DNA of 64,000 nt from Microbacterium sp. 8M (GTDB lineage Bacteria; Actinomycetota; Actinomycetes; Actinomycetales; Microbacteriaceae), in the NCBI RefSeq assembly GCF_902506375.1, contig NZ_LR733284.1, forward strand, positions 3,323,771 to 3,387,770, given 5' to 3'. Of the stretch, positions 9,122 through 17,686 are shown piece by piece. The first letter of the stretch is position 1. Every line of letters starts with the position of its first letter. Position numbers and translations under genes: made by a program. The notes under the pieces are model-generated. The model made no database searches. It was not told where the DNA came from and saw only the letters and a list, made by a program, of their open reading frames with translations.

Positions 9122-9199
9122 CCTTCGTCTCGTCGCTGCGCTCCTCGCTCAGGGACCGGCCCACCACCGGTTCCTGAGCGAGCGCAGCGACGCGAAGGA
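9122..9199. repeat. Dispersed palindrome, CTTCGTCTCG...CTCAGGGACCGG family
   Basis: The left arm (9122-9159) and right arm (9167-9199) are an imperfect inverted repeat of about 33 bp built from CCTTCGTCTCGTCGCTGCGC and CTCAGGGACCGG. Related sequence occurs at 63868-63947 and, in a shorter CTTCGACAAGCTCAGGG form, at 49393-49448. It lies between the binding-protein and permease genes, the position where REP elements sit between malE and malF in enterobacteria. Confidence 0.8.
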
Positions 9200-9240
9200 C
9201 CCGCCGCCCCCGCCACATCCACCCGAGCCGGAGCACCGAC

Positions 9241-10173
9241 ATGACCACGACCGCAGATCGACCACCCGCCACGGCGTCGCCGTCGCGCGCCGCGGCAGGG
9301 CGCCGGATGCGCCTGCGCAGCATCCTCGTCGGCTGGAGCTTCGTCCTGCCGAACTTCCTCGGCTTCGCCCTGTTCACCCTGGTCCCCGTGATCGCGGCGT
9401 TCGGGCTGGCCTTCATGAAGTGGGACGGCTTCAACGACCCCCAGTTCGTCGGGATCCGCAACTTCACCCGCCTGTTCGGCGACGACAACTTCCGCATCGC
9501 GCTGCTGAACACCGTGCTCTACGCCGTCGGCCACGTGCCGCTGACCCTGGCGTTCGCGCTCGGCCTCGCCCTCCTGCTGAACCAGAAGCTGCGCGGCATC
9601 GCCTTCTTCCGAGTGGCGATCTTCTTCCCCTACATCACCTCGCTCGTGGCGATCGCGATCGTCTGGAACATGCTGTTCAACCCCACCAGCGGACCGATCA
9701 ACCAGTTCCTGCAGACGCTCGGCATCGCCCATCCGCCGGGCTGGACGGCGAGCACGGGCTGGGCACTGCCCGCGGTGATCATCACCGGCGTCTGGCGCGA
9801 CATGGGGTACTACATGGTGCTCTTCCTCGCGGGACTCCAGGCCATCCCGAACGAGTACTACGAAGCCGCATCGGTGGACGGCGCCGGCGGCTGGCGCAAG
9901 TTCTGGAGCATCACGCTCCCGTCGCTGCGCCCCACGACGTTCCTCGTGCTCGTGCTGCTGAGCGTGTCGAGCTTCAAGGTGTTCGACCTGATCTTCGTGA
10001 TGACGCAGGGCGGGCCGGGGCGCGCGACGCTCGTGCTCTCCCAGCTCATCTACCAGGACGGCATCATCAACGGCCAGTTCGGCTACGCCTCCGCGATCTC
10101 ACTCGTGCTGTTCGTGATCGTGCTCGTCGTCACCGTCTTCCAGTTCCGGATCCAGCAGAGGAGGGAACGCTGA
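9241..10173 (+). CDS. CUT1 sugar ABC transporter permease (MalF-like)
   Basis: The 310-residue protein has six predicted membrane segments starting with FVLPNFLGFALFTLVPVIAA. It carries the cytoplasmic EAA loop YYEAASVDGAGGWRKFWSIT, which docks with the transporter's ATPase, followed by PSLRPTTFLVLV. This is the first of two permease subunits of the importer. It starts at ATG 9241 behind CCGGAG and is 137 bp downstream of the binding-protein stop, with a palindrome in the gap. Its last base is shared with the start of the second permease, so the two are translationally coupled. Confidence 0.93.
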   Translation: MTTTADRPPATASPSRAAAGRRMRLRSILVGWSFVLPNFLGFALFTLVPVIAAFGLAFMKWDGFNDPQFVGIRNFTRLFGDDNFRIALLNTVLYAVGHVPLTLAFALGLALLLNQKLRGIAFFRVAIFFPYITSLVAIAIVWNMLFNPTSGPINQFLQTLGIAHPPGWTASTGWALPAVIITGVWRDMGYYMVLFLAGLQAIPNEYYEAASVDGAGGWRKFWSITLPSLRPTTFLVLVLLSVSSFKVFDLIFVMTQGGPGRATLVLSQLIYQDGIINGQFGYASAISLVLFVIVLVVTVFQFRIQQRRER

Positions 10174-11084
10174 TGAGCGCTCTCACCACCGATCTCGTGC
10201 GCGAGGTCACCGGCGCCGACCGGGCCGTCCCGCGGCCGCCCGTTCGCCGCAGCCGCGCCCGCACCCGCACGCGGATCGGCCAGGCCGCGATGTACGTGCT
10301 CCTCGTCGCACTGCTGGGGATCGTGCTGCTGCCGTTCTTCTGGATGCTGTCGTCGTCGCTGAAGAACGACGTCGACGTGCTGACCGTGCCGATCCAGTGG
10401 ATCCCGAAGACGTTTGTGTGGACCAACTACGCGAAGATCTGGACCGAGATCCCGATGGCCGGCTACCTCGCCAACTCCGCGTTCCTGTCGATCGTGATCA
10501 CGACCCTGCAGGTGCTCACCGGCAGCTTCGCCGCGTACGGCTTCTCTAAGGTGCGCTTCCCCGGCCGCGACGCCCTGTTCCTCGCTTACATCGCCACGAT
10601 CGCGGTGCCGTGGCAGGCCTACATGATCCCGCAGTACGTGATGATGCAGAAGGCGGGGCTCACCAACACGTTCCTGGCGCTGATCCTGCTGCAGGCGTTC
10701 GGGGCGTTCGGCGTCTTCCTGATGCGGCAGTACTACATGTCGATCCCGGACGAGCTGACCGAGGCCGCGCGCATCGACGGGCTCACCGACTACGGCATCT
10801 GGGCCCGCATCGTGCTGCCGCTGTCGAAGCCCGCGCTCGCCTCGCTCGCGCTGCTCACGTTCGTGAACACATGGAACGACTACATGGGTCCGTTCATCTA
10901 CCTGTCGAGCAATCAGCTGTGGACCGTGCAGATCGGCCTGCAGTCGTTCATCGGCCAGTACTCCGCGCAGTACGCGATGATCATGACCGGTTCGGTGATC
11001 AGCATCGTCCCGATCCTCGTCATCTTCCTCGCCGGACAGCGCTACTTCATCGCCGGGATCGCGACGAGCGGGATGAAGGGATGA
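10173..11084 (+). CDS. CUT1 sugar ABC transporter permease (MalG-like)
   Basis: The 303-residue protein starts at ATG 10173, overlapping the previous stop as TGATG, behind GAGGAGGGA. It has six membrane segments and the EAA loop LTEAARIDGLTDYGIWARIV. It ends in the MalG-type sequence FIAGIATSGMKG. With the preceding permease it forms the membrane pore of the importer. The next gene overlaps its stop by 4 bp. The system lacks its own ATP-binding subunit, as is usual for Gram-positive CUT1 importers served by a shared MsmX/MsiK ATPase. Confidence 0.93.
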   Translation: MSALTTDLVREVTGADRAVPRPPVRRSRARTRTRIGQAAMYVLLVALLGIVLLPFFWMLSSSLKNDVDVLTVPIQWIPKTFVWTNYAKIWTEIPMAGYLANSAFLSIVITTLQVLTGSFAAYGFSKVRFPGRDALFLAYIATIAVPWQAYMIPQYVMMQKAGLTNTFLALILLQAFGAFGVFLMRQYYMSIPDELTEAARIDGLTDYGIWARIVLPLSKPALASLALLTFVNTWNDYMGPFIYLSSNQLWTVQIGLQSFIGQYSAQYAMIMTGSVISIVPILVIFLAGQRYFIAGIATSGMKG

Positions 11085-11803
11085 GCGCCATGCCGGCGGA
11101 GCGCGGTCGGACCGGAAGGCCGCGGCGCGGGTTCCTGCGGCTGCCGCAGGAGACCATGGAGTCGATGTTCGGATACGCGTACGCGATCCTGATGACGGAT
11201 CTGCTGCTCGTGCTCGCGAACCTCCCGCTCGCCGTGCTGCTGTTCGTCGCCCGCGATGCGCTGCAGGCGTGGCCGAGCGCCCTGCTGGCCTCGCTCACGC
11301 TCGCGCCGTCGCTCGCCGGGGCGTTCGAGGTGTTCCGGCGCCTGCGGGGCGACGAGCCGCCGCGGCCGTTCGCCGCGTTCTGGCACGGCTATCGCCGGCG
11401 CGGTGCGGCCGCCGCGCTGATCGGCCTCGCCACCGCGCTCGTGGTCGGCTTCGTGCTGTACGACGGCGCGATCCTCACCGGCACGCCGTGGGCTGCGCTC
11501 GCCGCCCCCACGCTGGGTGTGGCGGCCGCGTGGGCGGTCGCCACCTGCACGACGGCCGTCGCGGGACTGGTGCTGTACCCGCAGGCGTCGGTCCGGGCGA
11601 TCGTGAAGGCGGCCGTCTATCTCGCGGTGCGGCGCTGGTACTTCAGCGTGTTCGCGCTCGCGCTGCTCGGGACCGCGGCGGCAGCCGTCCTCGTCCAGCC
11701 GGTGCTCGGCGCGCTCGCGCCGGGGCTGCTGCTCTACGTCGTGTTCGCGAACGCCGACTTCGCGTACCGCCGAGCCCTGGAGACCGAGGCCGCTGCGGGC
11801 TGA
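11081..11803 (+). CDS. DUF624 (YesL-like) membrane protein
   Basis: The 240-residue protein starts at ATG 11081 (ATGA overlap), with a second in-frame ATG at 11090. It has about five hydrophobic segments (YAILMTDLLLVLANLPLAVLL, LIGLATALVVGFVLYDGAI and others) and the N-terminal ETMESMFGYAYAILMTDLLL typical of DUF624. Family members such as Bacillus YesL sit in pectin or rhamnogalacturonan gene clusters beside CUT1 transporters. Their function is unknown; a helper role for the transporter is often assumed. Its place as last gene of this operon matches that pattern and supports a plant-polysaccharide substrate. Confidence 0.82.
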   Translation: MSAMPAERGRTGRPRRGFLRLPQETMESMFGYAYAILMTDLLLVLANLPLAVLLFVARDALQAWPSALLASLTLAPSLAGAFEVFRRLRGDEPPRPFAAFWHGYRRRGAAAALIGLATALVVGFVLYDGAILTGTPWAALAAPTLGVAAAWAVATCTTAVAGLVLYPQASVRAIVKAAVYLAVRRWYFSVFALALLGTAAAAVLVQPVLGALAPGLLLYVVFANADFAYRRALETEAAAG

Positions 11804-11847
11804 GCCCGGCCCTGGACGCGAGCCCTGCCGGGGCGCATGCTGGAGCC

Positions 11848-12243
11848 ATGACCGGATTCCAGACCACTCACGCCTTCAGCGGCTTCAGCGTCGACGACAT
11901 CGATGCGGCTCGGACCTTCTACGGCGAGACACTGGGCATGAACGTGTCGACGAACGCGATGGGCTTCCTCGACATCGAGCTGCCGCAGGGCGGGTCCATC
12001 CTCGTGTACGCCAAGCCGAACCACACGCCCGCGAGCTTCACGATCCTGAACTTCCCCGTCGATGACGTCGAGGCGGCGGTCGACGACCTCAACGCCCGCG
12101 GCGTCGTCACGAAGATCTACACGGATCCGGACTTCGGCACCGATGAGAAGGGCATCGCGCACGGCGGCCCCGGTCGCGGGCCGGACATCGCCTGGTTCAC
12201 GGACCCCGCAGGCAACGTGCTTTCGGTGCTCGCGGCGAACTGA
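11848..12243 (+). CDS. VOC family protein (glyoxalase/bleomycin-resistance fold)
   Basis: The 131-residue, single-module VOC protein starts at ATG 11848 with GGAG just upstream. It shows the fold's usual landmarks: HAFSGFSVDDIDAARTFYGE at the N terminus, VDDVEAAVDDLNARGV in the middle and AWFTDPAGNVLSVL at the C terminus. The glyoxalase I metal ligands cannot be assigned with confidence, so it may be a lyase, a binding protein or an uncharacterised VOC enzyme. It is 44 bp downstream of the DUF624 gene but probably has its own expression. The aldo/keto reductase gene follows under a separate promoter. Confidence 0.8.
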   Translation: MTGFQTTHAFSGFSVDDIDAARTFYGETLGMNVSTNAMGFLDIELPQGGSILVYAKPNHTPASFTILNFPVDDVEAAVDDLNARGVVTKIYTDPDFGTDEKGIAHGGPGRGPDIAWFTDPAGNVLSVLAAN

Positions 12244-12255
12244 GCCGGTGATCGC

Positions 12256-12286
12256 TTGACTTAGAGTGCGCTCGAAGTCGTAGCGT
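12256..12286 (+). promoter_or_regulatory. MerR-type promoter and operator
   Basis: A -35 hexamer TTGACT (12256-12261) and a -10 hexamer TAGCGT (12281-12286) are separated by 19 bp, the over-long spacing that MerR-family activators correct by twisting DNA. The spacer is filled by an imperfect palindrome ACTTAGAGTGCGCTCGAAGT (12259-12278), which is close to the operators known for AdhR/NmlR-type and metal-sensing MerR proteins. It drives the aldo/keto reductase gene. No merR gene is present in this window. Confidence 0.8.
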
Positions 12287-12325
12287 GGGGCGCGGCCCGC
12301 ATCACCCCCACTCCGAAAGGCTCTC

Positions 12326-13294
<969 letters not shown>

Positions 13295-13316
13295 CCGGAC
13301 AGCGGCGGTCCGCCCT

Positions 13317-14129
13317 TCAGTCGGCGAACCGCCGCTGCACCTCGGCGTACGGCAGCGCGCCGTCGAGGAACCCGAGCGTGCCGGTGTCGAGCAGTTCGCG
13401 GCCGGCACGCTCGAGCGCAGTGAGTGCGGCGCGTGCCAGGCTGCCGCCCAGGCTCACCCGCCTCACCCCGAGCGCGAAGAGCTCCGGCACCGGGATGACG
13501 TGCGCGGCGAGCCCCGCCACGATGTTCAGCGGGGCCGGGATCTCCGCGGCGAGGCGGCGGATCGTGTCCTCGTCGCCCACCCCCGGCACGAACACGCAGT
13601 CCGCTCCGGCCTCGACGTAGCGCCGCGCTCGCGCCACCGTCTCGACGAACGGATCGTGGGCGCCCGGCCTGAAGTACGCGTCGGTGCGCGCGTTGATCAC
13701 GAACGTGCCGCGGGGCGCCGCGTCGCGCGCCGCCGCGATCCGCTCGGCCGCCTCGTCGACGCCGAACAGCACGTCCTCCACCGCGTCCTCGAGATTGGCC
13801 CCGACCACGCCGACGTCGGTGGCGCGCAGGACCGTGCGTGCCACGTCCTGCGGATCATCGCCATAGCCCGCCTCGAGGTCGGCGGTCACCGGCACGTCGA
13901 CCGCCGCGACGATCGCGGCGACCTTCTCGAGCATCGTGTCGAGGTCGAGCGCGCCCCCGTCCGGCACCCCGAGCGACCAGGCGATGCCGGCGCTGGTCGT
14001 GGCGATCGCCGGGAAGCCGAGCTGGGCCAGGATGCGCGCGGAACCCGGATCCCAGGCGTTCGGCAGCACGAGACCTCCGCTGCGGTGCAGGGCGAGGAAG
14101 GCGGCTGCGCGGTCATCGTTCGAGGCCAT
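13317..14129 (-). CDS. Isocitrate lyase/PEP mutase superfamily protein
   Basis: I choose ATG 14129, giving 270 residues; an in-frame ATG 12 codons upstream adds a non-conserved tail. The protein has the PEP mutase/isocitrate lyase barrel signatures NAWDPGSARILAQLG, DLEAGYGDDPQDVARTV, GANLEDAVED and VINARTDAYF. The Asp/Glu residues of these motifs bind Mg2+ in the family. It lacks the KKCGH catalytic loop of true isocitrate lyase and is shorter, so it is more likely a carboxyphosphonoenolpyruvate mutase-like or oxaloacetate/2-methylisocitrate-type C-C lyase. The substrate cannot be assigned. It shares no clear operon partner. Confidence 0.85.
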   Translation of the reverse strand: MASNDDRAAAFLALHRSGGLVLPNAWDPGSARILAQLGFPAIATTSAGIAWSLGVPDGGALDLDTMLEKVAAIVAAVDVPVTADLEAGYGDDPQDVARTVLRATDVGVVGANLEDAVEDVLFGVDEAAERIAAARDAAPRGTFVINARTDAYFRPGAHDPFVETVARARRYVEAGADCVFVPGVGDEDTIRRLAAEIPAPLNIVAGLAAHVIPVPELFALGVRRVSLGGSLARAALTALERAGRELLDTGTLGFLDGALPYAEVQRRFAD

Positions 14130-14195
14130 GACTCCGGGGTACCGCGCGGGCCCGCGCGACGTCAAGCGCGCGCGGAGGGCGTGTCGCCTTCGGGC

Positions 14196-15293
14196 TCAGC
14201 GCCGCGGGTGCGCATCCGAACGGGGATGGACGATGCCCGTGGCGGCGCCCAGCACCGCCCCGATGAGGGTGTCGACGACCCGCTCCATGATGAGGTCCCA
14301 GGGCAGTCCGCCGCTCACGCCCGCCGCCGAGGAGATGATGAAGAGGACGAGCGGGGTGATGAACACGAGCGCCAGCGCGTAGTTGCGGACCACGAAGATC
14401 TCGACCGCGAACTGCAGGCCCGCCAGCAGGAACGGCAGCACGAAGGACGGGATCGGCACGGATCCGAGCAACGCGAACATGCCCGCGCCGACCAGGGTGC
14501 CGAAGAAGCGCTGACTGCCGCGGATGAACGCGACGCGCCGGCCGACGTTGACGCCGATCACGGCGATGCCCGCGCACACGGTCCAGTAGGCCCGCTGCGG
14601 ATCGACGAACAGCATGCTGAGCAGCGTCCCGACGACCGCGACCAGGGCCACGCGCACGAGCAGTGCGCGCCCGTCCCGGTCCAGATGCGGCCGGCGCGCG
14701 ATCTGCGTGCGCGCCGCGGTCGGCACCGTCCCCCGCGCTCGTGCGATCAGGAGCGCCGCCACGGCGATCGCGTACGCGATGACGATGCCCACGGCGAGCG
14801 CGCCCAGGAAGCGGAGCGGCTCGACGACCCGATGCCCGCCGGACACCGCCGTGAGGTGGGTCGCGAGCCCGTAGACGAGCACGAAGAACACCGGACCCGG
14901 CGGACCCAGCCGGAAGCCGTAGTGCAGGGCGGCGGTGACGACCGACAGCACGACGAGCCCGATCGCAGCCGCGACGGGGAACGGAGCGAGCACGGTGCCG
15001 ATCGCCGCACAGCCGAAGATCGCCAGCCCCACGACGGGCAGCAGCCGGATCCGCACGCGCGGCGCGGTGCCGACGAGGTAGATCGCGGTGAAGGCGCCGC
15101 TGGCCGCCATCATCCCCGCCCCGGGCTGCCCGAGCAGCGTGAACAGCCCGGCCGGGATGAGCATCGACAGCGCCGCCTGCAGCGCGATCGGCCAGCGCCG
15201 CGACGGCGCGGGAGCCAGGAGGAAGTGGCTGCGAGCCCAGACCCGGATGAGCGCCGTCGGCGGGCGCGGAGGATCCGGAACCTGTGCGGTCAT
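14196..15293 (-). CDS. FUSC family membrane protein (aromatic-acid-exporter-like)
   Basis: The 365-residue protein has two blocks of hydrophobic helices, at about residues 35-185 and 210-355. Each has the flavour of the FUSC fold, and the second block contains DPQRAYWTVCAGIAVIGVN followed by RGSQRFFGTLVGAG. That RxxxRxxGTxxG stretch is the family hallmark seen in YccS, AaeB and plant ALMT-like proteins. Members are thought to export aromatic acids or other small anions. There is no partner periplasmic subunit, as expected in a Gram-positive. It starts at ATG 15293. Confidence 0.85.
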   Translation of the reverse strand: MTAQVPDPPRPPTALIRVWARSHFLLAPAPSRRWPIALQAALSMLIPAGLFTLLGQPGAGMMAASGAFTAIYLVGTAPRVRIRLLPVVGLAIFGCAAIGTVLAPFPVAAAIGLVVLSVVTAALHYGFRLGPPGPVFFVLVYGLATHLTAVSGGHRVVEPLRFLGALAVGIVIAYAIAVAALLIARARGTVPTAARTQIARRPHLDRDGRALLVRVALVAVVGTLLSMLFVDPQRAYWTVCAGIAVIGVNVGRRVAFIRGSQRFFGTLVGAGMFALLGSVPIPSFVLPFLLAGLQFAVEIFVVRNYALALVFITPLVLFIISSAAGVSGGLPWDLIMERVVDTLIGAVLGAATGIVHPRSDAHPRR

Positions 15294-15392
15294 GCCGCCC
15301 GCCTCCGTTCCGGCCCGGATCCGGGCCTCCTCCAGCCTACGCGCGGCCGTCCGGCCCTGTTGGCGGGAGGCCGACGGGCCCGAAACGGGCGG

Positions 15393-15602
15393 TCAGGCGA
15401 CGCGGACGAACCTCGGGCCGCGGTAGCCGTCGCGATCGACCTGCTCCTCGAACATCGCGAGCGGCCGCGCCCAGAAGCTGTAGTCGTCGTAGAGCTTCCG
15501 ATAGAAGACCAGCTGCTCCTCGGTCTCGCTGTGCCGGCCGACGGCGATCACCTCGTATCGAGCGCCCTTGAAATGCTGATAGATGCCGGGTTCGACGGCC
15601 AT
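15393..15602 (-). CDS. DUF1653 small protein
   Basis: This 69-residue protein starts at ATG 15602 behind GGAGGACG. A longer in-frame start at 15689 would add 29 low-complexity residues, and I reject it because the family begins at PGIYQHFKGARYEV. The motifs RHSETEEQLVFYR and FEEQVDRDGYRGPRF complete the DUF1653 module. The function of DUF1653 is not known; related modules occur fused to nucleotide or ADP-ribose enzymes. It is divergent from the TetR gene with about 160 bp between them. Confidence 0.88.
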   Translation of the reverse strand: MAVEPGIYQHFKGARYEVIAVGRHSETEEQLVFYRKLYDDYSFWARPLAMFEEQVDRDGYRGPRFVRVA

Positions 15603-15750
15603 GCCTCGTTCGTCCTCCCGCCCGCCCGCACCCGTGCCGACGGTCGGCCGGGCGCCGGCGGCTGCGACTCCGATCACCGAGCCTGGCATGCCGGGCGTGC
15701 CATCGCCACCACCTGCCTCGGGCGGCCAGGGCGTGAAACGCGGGCCTCGG

Positions 15751-15762
15751 TATCATCGGGTG
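15751..15762 (+). promoter_or_regulatory. Leaderless -10 element of the TetR gene
   Basis: TATCAT at 15751-15756 is followed by exactly six bases and then ATG 15763, so the transcript should begin at or next to the start codon. The same -10-N6-start arrangement is seen at 48283-48392. Confidence 0.65.
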
Positions 15763-16374
15763 ATGGCCGATTCCTCCGCAGCGCCCCGCAGCACCGGCCG
15801 CTACCGCAAGGGCATCGCCCGGCGCCAGGAGATCCTCGACAAGGCGATCGAGGTGTTCGCCCGCCGCGGCTCGCAGAAGACGAGCCTTCGCGCGATCGCG
15901 CAGGAGGTCGGCGTCACGCACGCGGCCCTGACCCACTACTTCGGATCCCTGGAAGAGCTCCTCGTGGAGGTCTACCGGGAGTCTCAGCGCCGCCCCAGCG
16001 CCGAGCGTCCCCTCCCGCCGGACGCCACGCCCGCGATGGCGATGAGCGCCTCCGCCGAGGCGAACCGCCAGATCCCCGGTCTCGTACAGCTGTACTCGAC
16101 GCTCGTGGCGATGGCGATCGAGGACGACCATCCCGTCGCCCAGGACTTCGCGACCGACCGGTTCGCCCGGCTTCGCGAGGGCATCGCCGAGCAGGTCGTC
16201 GGGCTGCAGCAGTCCGGCCACATCCGCACGGACCTCGATCCGGTCCTGGTGGCCGCGCTCATCATCGCGGCGTCGGATGGCCTGCAGATCCAGTGGCTGC
16301 TCGACGAGAGCGTCAACCACGAAGCGGCGCTGGAGATGCTCGACCGCCTGCTCCGCGGCACCCCTCCCGCCTGA
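15763..16374 (+). CDS. TetR/AcrR family transcriptional regulator
   Basis: The 203-residue protein has an N-terminal TetR helix-turn-helix at about residues 18-65 (RRQEILDKAIEVFARRG, SLRAIAQEVGVTHAALTHYF) and an all-helical ligand domain after it. The C-terminal part (HIRTDLDPVLVAALIIAASD, LQIQWLLDESVNHEAAL) resembles TetR_C_6-type domains. It would repress its target(s) until a small ligand binds. Its target is not obvious; the divergent DUF1653 and FUSC genes and its own gene are candidates. Translation is probably leaderless from ATG 15763. A GTG directly before it at 15760 is a less likely start. Confidence 0.9.
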   Translation: MADSSAAPRSTGRYRKGIARRQEILDKAIEVFARRGSQKTSLRAIAQEVGVTHAALTHYFGSLEELLVEVYRESQRRPSAERPLPPDATPAMAMSASAEANRQIPGLVQLYSTLVAMAIEDDHPVAQDFATDRFARLREGIAEQVVGLQQSGHIRTDLDPVLVAALIIAASDGLQIQWLLDESVNHEAALEMLDRLLRGTPPA

Positions 16375-16386
16375 GGCGCGACGCGC

Positions 16387-16477
16387 GCGCACCGCCTGGA
16401 CGCGCGACCTGCGCACCGCCTGGTCGCGCGACCTGCGCACCGCCTGGTCGCGCGACCTGCGCACCGCCTGGTCGCGG
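16387..16477. repeat. 24-bp minisatellite (4 copies)
   Basis: The word CACCGCCTGG starts at 16390, 16414, 16438 and 16462, each 24 bp apart, with CGCGACCTGC between. The array fills the convergent gap between the TetR gene and the Gfo/Idh/MocA gene. Repeats are contiguous with no spacers. Confidence 0.85.
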
Positions 16478-16561
16478 CACAGGCACCGCGCGATCCCCGA
16501 CATCGCGAAGACCGCGGGCCGCCGGCGTTCTCGCCGGACGACCCGTGGTCTGCGGGATGGA

Positions 16562-17686
16562 TCAGAGCGTGGCGGCGAAGGGGTCGAAGCCCTCCGGCAG
16601 CAGCGGAACGGGACCGACCGTGCTCTCCACCTCGAGCGACCGGCCCGTGCGCGCGGACTCCTGGGCCGACAGCAGCACGTCGAGAACGTGGAACCCGAGC
16701 TCGCCGGAGGCCACGTGCGGCCGGTCCGCCGCGATCGCGCGCACCATGTCGAGCGCGCCGAGGCCGCGGCCGACCTGGACCTCCTCGTGGGGGATCTCCA
16801 CCCACTCCTGCTCGAACGACATGCCGTCGCGCAGGACGCCGAGCGGCTTCACATACGCGATCCGGCCGGCGAACTGGTTGGGATCCGGGATGACGATGGT
16901 GCCCTCGGTGCCATGGATCTCCACGACGCCGTGCCGCTCCAGGGCGGAGTCGAAGCTCAGCAGGCTCTGCGCCTGCGCGCCCTGCTCGAACGCGGTGACG
17001 ATCTGGATCGTCGACGGCACCTCCACTGGGAACAGGGTGCCGGCGTTCGGACCCGTGCGGATCTCGCGCTCCTCCCGTGCTTTGGTGCCGACGGCGGTCA
17101 CGCTCGACACCGGACCGAGCAGGCTCACGAGAGCCGAGAAGTAGTACGGCCCCATGTCGAGCAGGGGACCCGCGCCCTCGGCGAAGAGGAACCCGGGGTT
17201 GGGGTGCCACATGTCCGGCCCCTGCGTCTGGAACACCGTCTGCGCGAACAGCGGGCGGCCGATCACGCCGCTCTCGATCGCCCGGCGCGCGGCCTGGAAG
17301 CCCGGGCCGAGCAGCGTGTCCGGGGCGGATCCGACGCGCAGCCCCGCTGCGGCGGCCTCGCGCAGCAGCTCGGCGGCGCCCTCGCGGTCGAGGCCGAGCG
17401 GCTTCTCCGTCCAGACGTGCTTGCCGGCGGCGATCGCCGCGCGGGACACCTCGATGTGCACGGCGGGGATGGTGAGGTTGATCACCAGATCCACGCCGGG
17501 ATGCGCGAGGACGTCGTCCGCGGATCCGAAGGCCGGAACGCCGTGCTTCTCGGCCTGCGCCTGCGCGCGGTCCAGCAGCAGGTCGCCGACGATGAGCACC
17601 TCGGTGTCAGGGAACCTCGAGAGGTTCTCGAGGTACGTGTCGCTGATGACGCCGACGCCGATGACGCCGATCCCGACCGCGCTCAT
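16562..17686 (-). CDS. Gfo/Idh/MocA family oxidoreductase
   Basis: The 374-residue protein begins with a Rossmann motif GIGVIGVGVISDTY and has the family's EKP motif (HVWTEKPLGLDREGA) at about residues 90-105, whose Lys is catalytic. The C-terminal alpha/beta domain carries GPLLDMGPYYFSALVSLLG, the G-x3-D-x3-H-like segment in which the usual His is Tyr here. It probably oxidises or reduces a sugar or cyclitol with NAD(P). The start ATG 17686 overlaps the isomerase stop (ATGA), so the two are coupled. This pair is a common unit for inositol-like or keto-sugar breakdown, but the substrate is not visible. Confidence 0.9.
   Translation of the reverse strand: MSAVGIGVIGVGVISDTYLENLSRFPDTEVLIVGDLLLDRAQAQAEKHGVPAFGSADDVLAHPGVDLVINLTIPAVHIEVSRAAIAAGKHVWTEKPLGLDREGAAELLREAAAAGLRVGSAPDTLLGPGFQAARRAIESGVIGRPLFAQTVFQTQGPDMWHPNPGFLFAEGAGPLLDMGPYYFSALVSLLGPVSSVTAVGTKAREEREIRTGPNAGTLFPVEVPSTIQIVTAFEQGAQAQSLLSFDSALERHGVVEIHGTEGTIVIPDPNQFAGRIAYVKPLGVLRDGMSFEQEWVEIPHEEVQVGRGLGALDMVRAIAADRPHVASGELGFHVLDVLLSAQESARTGRSLEVESTVGPVPLLPEGFDPFAATL

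Noticed and set aside
9122-9199. Insertion-sequence ends
   Set aside because: No transposase frame lies between or near the arms and the element is only 78 bp. A REP- or MITE-like repeat is the simpler reading.
15603-15689. A longer DUF1653 protein starting at 15689
   Set aside because: The extra 29 residues are low-complexity and the family starts right after ATG 15602, which has a good GGAGG ribosome site.
16387-16477. CRISPR array
   Set aside because: Repeats are contiguous 24-bp units with no spacers and no cas genes nearby. The same holds for 1141-1276.
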